The notes beneath the pieces were generated by a model that saw nothing but the letters and a program-made list of their open reading frames with translations, did not search any database and had not been told where the DNA came from. Position numbers and translations under genes: made by a program. This document shows positions 16,744 to 19,664 of a stretch of 19,664 bases of DNA, in pieces. This stretch comes from an uncultured Clostridia bacterium (GTDB lineage: Bacteria > Bacillota > Clostridia > TANB77 > CAG-508): NCBI GenBank assembly GCA_948857205.1, contig CAQPRV010000083.1, positions 1 to 19,664 on the forward strand, read 5' to 3'. The first letter of the stretch is position 1; each line of letters opens with the position of its first letter.

Positions 16744-16781
16744 AAAAAAGAAAGCTAGTTAAATTTCTCTAATTAGCTCTC
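16744..16781 (-). terminator. Leader terminator/attenuator before the 11-gene operon
   Basis: On the minus strand, 12-base arms (16770-16781 and 16750-16761, one G.U and one A.C) enclose an 8-base loop and are followed by six U (16744-16749). It sits between promoter copy B and the AUG at 16724, as the hairpin at 2402-2442 does before the surface protein. It could also stop read-through from the two-gene unit upstream. Confidence 0.65.
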
Positions 16782-16809
16782 TCATTCACATATAATTTTT
16801 GATATTAAT

Positions 16810-16874
16810 ATTTTAGCACTTGAAAAATTGAATGTATACTGCAGGATTTTGCAAACTTTTTGCAAAAAATTATG
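16810..16874 (-). promoter_or_regulatory. TGCA-box promoter, copy B
   Basis: On the minus strand: extended -10 TGCTAAAAT (hexamer 16810-16815), a 17-bp spacer, and -35 TATACA (16833-16838). TGCA boxes are at 16840-16843, 16850-16853 and 16861-16864. Identity to copy A runs almost unbroken over ~65 bases. It drives the operon from 16724 to 8067. Confidence 0.75.
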
Positions 16875-16875
16875 T

Positions 16876-17574
16876 TTACTGAATGTTATATTCAAATATA
16901 TCTTTTAGCTCTTTATTATTTTTAGTTAAATATGTTAGTGTTTTTCTTCTAATACTTTCTTCTATATTCCTATTTGATTGTATATTTTTTTGTTCTCCTA
17001 CCTTATCTATGGTATTAATTAATTTCATTATTGCATTCCAATATTCTTCTGATTTCTCTTTATTTGAATTATCTACTAATCTGCAATATTCTAAATTAAA
17101 TAAGAAATCTCCAGTATGTTCTATTAAATCATTTTTTATTAAAATTTCTTTTTCTATTTCATTGCAATTTCTTAAATTATTATCATAAAAATCATTTTCA
17201 TACTTCATAATAGTTTTTATTACATTTTTATATCTACAATACTTTCTTGTTTCTCCTGTTTTATTTATTATATCAACTAAAAAACTCATACCTTGATATA
17301 TTGGTTCTATCATATAAAGTTTTTCATCTTCTTGTTCATAATATAGACTATATTCTAGTAAAGTCATAAAAGAAAAACAAATCTGTTCTTTTATATCCAT
17401 CAATTCATTGTATAGCAATTCCTCAAAACTATATCCTACTATGTTATATTTTTTAGCTCGTTTATCTAAAATTTTACATTTTACTAATGTTTTAGCAACA
17501 TCTTCTATTGATATAGTTTTGTTACTTATTTTATAATAATTCATATAATCTGTTATTACATCTACTCTTAACAT
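16876..17574 (-). CDS. Hypothetical helical protein
   Basis: 232 aa, family not recognised. It is soluble and nearly all helix, with no signal peptide. The N-terminal ~60 residues (YKISNKTISIEDVAKTLVKC) could be a small winged or helical domain; the rest is a run of amphipathic helices with many tyrosines. The start at 17574 is chosen because GGAG lies 7 bases ahead; an in-frame ATG at 17595 has only a very close AAGAG. It is the second gene after promoter copy C, 29 bases past the 83-aa gene, and its stop codon lies immediately beside promoter copy B. Confidence 0.7.
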   Translation of the reverse strand: MLRVDVITDYMNYYKISNKTISIEDVAKTLVKCKILDKRAKKYNIVGYSFEELLYNELMDIKEQICFSFMTLLEYSLYYEQEDEKLYMIEPIYQGMSFLVDIINKTGETRKYCRYKNVIKTIMKYENDFYDNNLRNCNEIEKEILIKNDLIEHTGDFLFNLEYCRLVDNSNKEKSEEYWNAIMKLINTIDKVGEQKNIQSNRNIEESIRRKTLTYLTKNNKELKDIFEYNIQ

Positions 17575-17603
17575 TGTATCACTCCATAATTTCATTACTC
17601 TTT

Positions 17604-17855
17604 TTAAATTCCATAAATATTAGCTTTTAGTATAACTTTATTGATTTTGCTCGTGTCATTTAATGGTATTTCCCAACAGCTACCTAAAATAGACCTTCCT
17701 TTTATATATTCTTTTTTAGGTTCTCCTAATATTTTATATAGTCTTCTTTCTAAATCAACTCTATTTGTATAGATAGACATTATTTTTTCGCTATATAATA
17801 CATTTATTGTTGTTTCTGTTTCACATTTATTAGCTTCTTTGTATATTTTTCCCAT
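17604..17855 (-). CDS. Small conserved-looking hypothetical protein
   Basis: 83 aa, family not recognised. It is basic, with the look of a compact alpha/beta domain (TTINVLYSEKIMSIYTNRVD, then RSILGSCWEIPLNDTSKI). The start is supported by GGGGA 6 bases ahead. It is the first gene after promoter copy C, so it belongs to the same presumed regulon as the surface protein and the sortase operon. Two Cys are too far apart for a known metal motif. A small regulator is possible but not shown. Confidence 0.7.
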   Translation of the reverse strand: MGKIYKEANKCETETTINVLYSEKIMSIYTNRVDLERRLYKILGEPKKEYIKGRSILGSCWEIPLNDTSKINKVILKANIYGI

Positions 17856-17937
17856 TGTAATCCCCTACTTTCTACCATCTATTTACTCCTCTTTTGTAGC
17901 ACTATATAAAATATACTTATTATAAGCTAGTGTCCAT

Positions 17938-18000
17938 ATTTTAACACATCAATTTAAAAAAGTATAATGCAAGATTTTGCAATGTTTTTGCAAAATCTTA
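17938..18000 (-). promoter_or_regulatory. TGCA-box promoter, copy C
   Basis: On the minus strand: extended -10 TGTTAAAAT (hexamer 17938-17943), a 17-bp spacer, and -35 TATACT (17961-17966). TGCA boxes are at 17968-17971, 17978-17981 and 17989-17992. The spacer sequence differs from copies A and B, yet every distance is the same, so the geometry is under selection. It abuts the 3' end of the Spo0A-like gene and has no leader hairpin with U-run. Confidence 0.75.
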
Positions 18001-18003
18001 TGT

Positions 18004-18774
18004 TTACATTTCTATAATTTCTTTTCCAATCAATATAATCTGTTCTGCAATTGGTTTAGTTTTTACTTCAATAATACAATTGCCAATTTTACTTTTGCAT
18101 TTTCTATGTCTTACTACTGCTAATCCTGTAGTTATATTATCTTTCATTCTTCCTTTTGTTTCATTAAGAATCTTTGCTGTAGCGTCATATATGTAATTAT
18201 AATCATTACTATTTTCTTTTATAGAAATATCATTGATTATGCAAAACATTATCATAGTCTTTAATTCTTCAAATCCTTTAAAATTTCTGCCATTTATAGT
18301 TAATGCTTTGTCTATTTTTAATGATATTTCTCTTTTAAAATTTTCCTTGCCTTCAAATTTATTTAATCCTTTATCTAAATTTGAATCATTTTGCTTTTGA
18401 ACTTCTTCAAATTTTTTCTTTCTTGATTCATCATAATAGTTAAATACAATAGAAAAAGCAATTGCCCTTATATCTTCTGTTTTTGTGATTTCTTCTACTT
18501 TTTCTTGATTTCCTTTGATAATGCCCTTTTTTAAGTCTACTATAATTAGTTTTTCTGCTTTATTGTTTAAGTTCTTAACTATATTCATTCTTTGATTTTT
18601 AAATACTACAATTAAAATATTTATATTTTCTATCTTATCAACTTTTTTAATATCATTAACTATTTGTGTATTTTGTTTAAAAAAGGTACATTCCTTTTCA
18701 ATTGCATATTTTAAATCATTTAAAATTTCAGTTTCCTTACTATAAATTACAATATTAACTACATTATTATTCAT
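18004..18774 (-). CDS. Spo0A-like DNA-binding regulator with degenerate receiver-like domain (tentative)
   Basis: 256 aa from the ATG at 18774, chosen because AGGAGA lies 6 bases ahead (an ATG at 18810 has no such site). Residues ~1-120 alternate strands and helices like a response-regulator receiver (VNIVIYS, INILIVVF, EKLIIVDL), but the strand where the phospho-acceptor Asp should sit reads ILIVVFKN, so phosphorylation there is unlikely. A charged linker leads to ~155-256, which fits the Spo0A C-terminal pattern: KGFEELKTMIMFCI (compare KGYxYLREAIMMVV), then IYDATAKILNETKGRMKDNI (compare LYPxIAKKxNTTxSRVERAI). This resemblance is by eye. Its 3' end touches promoter copy C. It probably regulates the TGCA-box promoters; that is inference. 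Confidence 0.6.
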   Translation of the reverse strand: MNNNVVNIVIYSKETEILNDLKYAIEKECTFFKQNTQIVNDIKKVDKIENINILIVVFKNQRMNIVKNLNNKAEKLIIVDLKKGIIKGNQEKVEEITKTEDIRAIAFSIVFNYYDESRKKKFEEVQKQNDSNLDKGLNKFEGKENFKREISLKIDKALTINGRNFKGFEELKTMIMFCIINDISIKENSNDYNYIYDATAKILNETKGRMKDNITTGLAVVRHRKCKSKIGNCIIEVKTKPIAEQIILIGKEIIEM

Positions 18775-18802
18775 TATCTTCTCCTGTGTAATAAAGAATA
18801 TT

Positions 18803-19531
18803 TTAAGCAAATTTTATAGTGTTTTCATTAATCATTTCTATGTCTTCTTTGATTTCATTAAAAGTATTTATATTATCTTTAAATATATCTGATATAGAAC
18901 CTATCGTGCTGAATGGTTGCTCTCTTAGTTTTTCTAAACTAATTATTCCATTTACAATTAGATATTCTTTTAATTGTTTTATAAATTGAATCTGTTTACT
19001 ATTCAATCTATTGTCATTAATATATTTCGAGAATATTTGATTTGCTGTTTCTCTGTCTAATCCTACTAAGTTTCTAACAACTTGTACTACATTTGAATCT
19101 CCAAAGGCTTCAACAAAGTCTTTATTATTTCCTAATTCTTCAAACATAATTCTTTCTAAATCTTCTTTTTCTATTTCTGTTAATATTTGATTATGTTTTA
19201 TTTTATAAATAACTAAGTTATCCATATTTCCTTCTAAAAATTTCTTAACTTTCTTTTTATAATCTTCAAAGTTATCTCTGTTAATATTCTTTTGTTCTTC
19301 ATCTACTATAATTGTATCTTCTATATCTACATTCCATATCTTTCTTGGTGGATTCTCTATAAATTTTATTAAATCTCTTAACTGTGTTCTTACATTCTCT
19401 ATATCAAAAAATGAAGCTCTTTCCCAATATCCACTATTTGCTGTCATTTGTATAAGTTCTGCCTTTTCTTTTATTTGTGTAATAGTTCCTAATTCTTTTA
19501 GTTCTTCAATTAATGAAACAATGCTATGGAT
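18803..19531 (-). pseudogene. hsdR: 5'-truncated type I restriction endonuclease subunit R (HsdR C-terminal part)
   Basis: About 242 codons remain of a protein that is normally roughly 800-1100 aa. The segment EKAELIQMTANSGYW, then RTQLRDLIKFIENPPRKIW with NVDIEDTI, matches the usual HsdR helical region (LRDLVKFIE ... TDFEDE). The end (FIKQLKEYLIVNGIISLEKL, REQPFSTIG, SDIF) matches the EcoEI-type R-subunit C-terminal domain that contacts the methylase. The nuclease and helicase motor domains are missing. Upstream the frame runs straight into an IS3-family end at 19532, with no ribosome binding site or ATG, so the IS insertion has beheaded the gene. The fragment itself has no stop or frameshift, which argues for a recent event. 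No hsdM or hsdS is inside the window. Confidence 0.85.
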
Positions 19532-19664
19532 TGTCAATACTTTTTTGTACAATTTTTATAAGGACACTTTTTTATATTCAATTGGTGTTAAATAATTTAG
19601 AGAACTATGTATTCTAATATTATTAAACCAATTAACATACTCAAATAGTTCTGTTTCTAATTCC
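19532..19664 (-). mobile_element. IS3-family insertion sequence, right end (continues beyond window)
   Basis: The transposase 3' end stops 24 bases before a TG (19532-19533) that fits the family's 5'-TG...CA-3' terminal dinucleotides; the end reads TGTCAATACTTTTTTGTAC. HsdR homology resumes at the next base. The other end and any 3-4 bp target duplication lie outside the window, so the exact edge is inferred. Read outward, the terminus contains TTGACA, a consensus -35. Confidence 0.75.
19556..19664 (-). CDS. IS3-family transposase OrfB, C-terminal end (partial)
   Basis: The final 35 codons of a DDE transposase are visible, running in from beyond the right edge and ending with TAA at 19556-19558. 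The conserved tail of the integrase core reads FEYVNWFNNIRIHSSL followed by LTPIEYKK, the familiar Y/FNxxRxHxxLxxxTPxxY pattern of IS3/IS150-group OrfB. The catalytic D, D and E are outside the window. It inserted in the same orientation as the hsdR fragment. It was missed as an open reading frame because it is short and partial. Confidence 0.9.
   Translation of the reverse strand, partial: ELETELFEYVNWFNNIRIHSSLNYLTPIEYKKVSL

Noticed and set aside
1..19664. CRISPR arrays, tRNA or rRNA genes, integration site
   Set aside because: No regularly spaced repeats, no GC-richer structured RNA islands, and no integrase or duplicated attachment site could be seen.

Overview
The window is about three-quarters A+T, its genes carry AGGAGG-type ribosome binding sites, and sortase, Cna-B and Spo0A-like genes are present. 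This points to a low-GC Firmicute, most likely an anaerobic clostridial (gut-type) lineage. Every gene I can support reads on the minus strand, right to left. The mix of an IS3-family element, a broken restriction gene, paired paralogues, sortase and surface protein, and many unrecognised genes looks like an accessory or mobile region such as an integrative element, plasmid or genomic island. No integrase, relaxase or replication gene is inside the window to settle which.

Right end (18004-19664): the last ~130 bases are the 3' end of an IS3-family transposase and its terminal repeat. The IS abuts a headless C-terminal fragment of a type I restriction HsdR subunit. Just downstream is a regulator whose C-terminal half resembles the Spo0A DNA-binding domain, on a receiver-like N-terminus that lacks the phospho-acceptor aspartate.

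Middle (8067-17855): a short two-gene unit is followed by a tightly packed 11-gene operon. The operon encodes a membrane-anchored secreted protein, two full-length paralogues, a coiled-coil protein, a PAPS-reductase-like protein with Fe-S-type cysteines, five unrecognised soluble proteins and a sortase. Many of its genes overlap by a few bases.

Left part (2545-7903): independently promoted small genes encode an unknown protein, a small membrane protein, a DUF3440/IbrA-type PAPS-reductase-like protein, three small membrane or anchored proteins, a Nudix hydrolase and a Q/N-rich anchored protein.

Far left (73-2370): a large thioester/Cna-B surface protein whose end lacks a sorting signal.

The most interesting signal is a promoter module present three times (about 2472-2536, 16810-16874 and 17938-18000). 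It has an extended -10 TGnTAAAAT, a 17-bp spacer, a -35 TATACA/T, and then three TGCA boxes spaced exactly 10 and 11 bp, starting 1 bp beyond the -35. It precedes the surface protein, the 11-gene sortase operon and the two-gene unit. Two of the three copies are followed, before the start codon, by a hairpin plus U-run that looks like a conditional terminator. I infer one regulon linking surface protein, sortase and unknown genes. The adjacent Spo0A-like protein is the obvious candidate activator, and antitermination may add a second layer of control.
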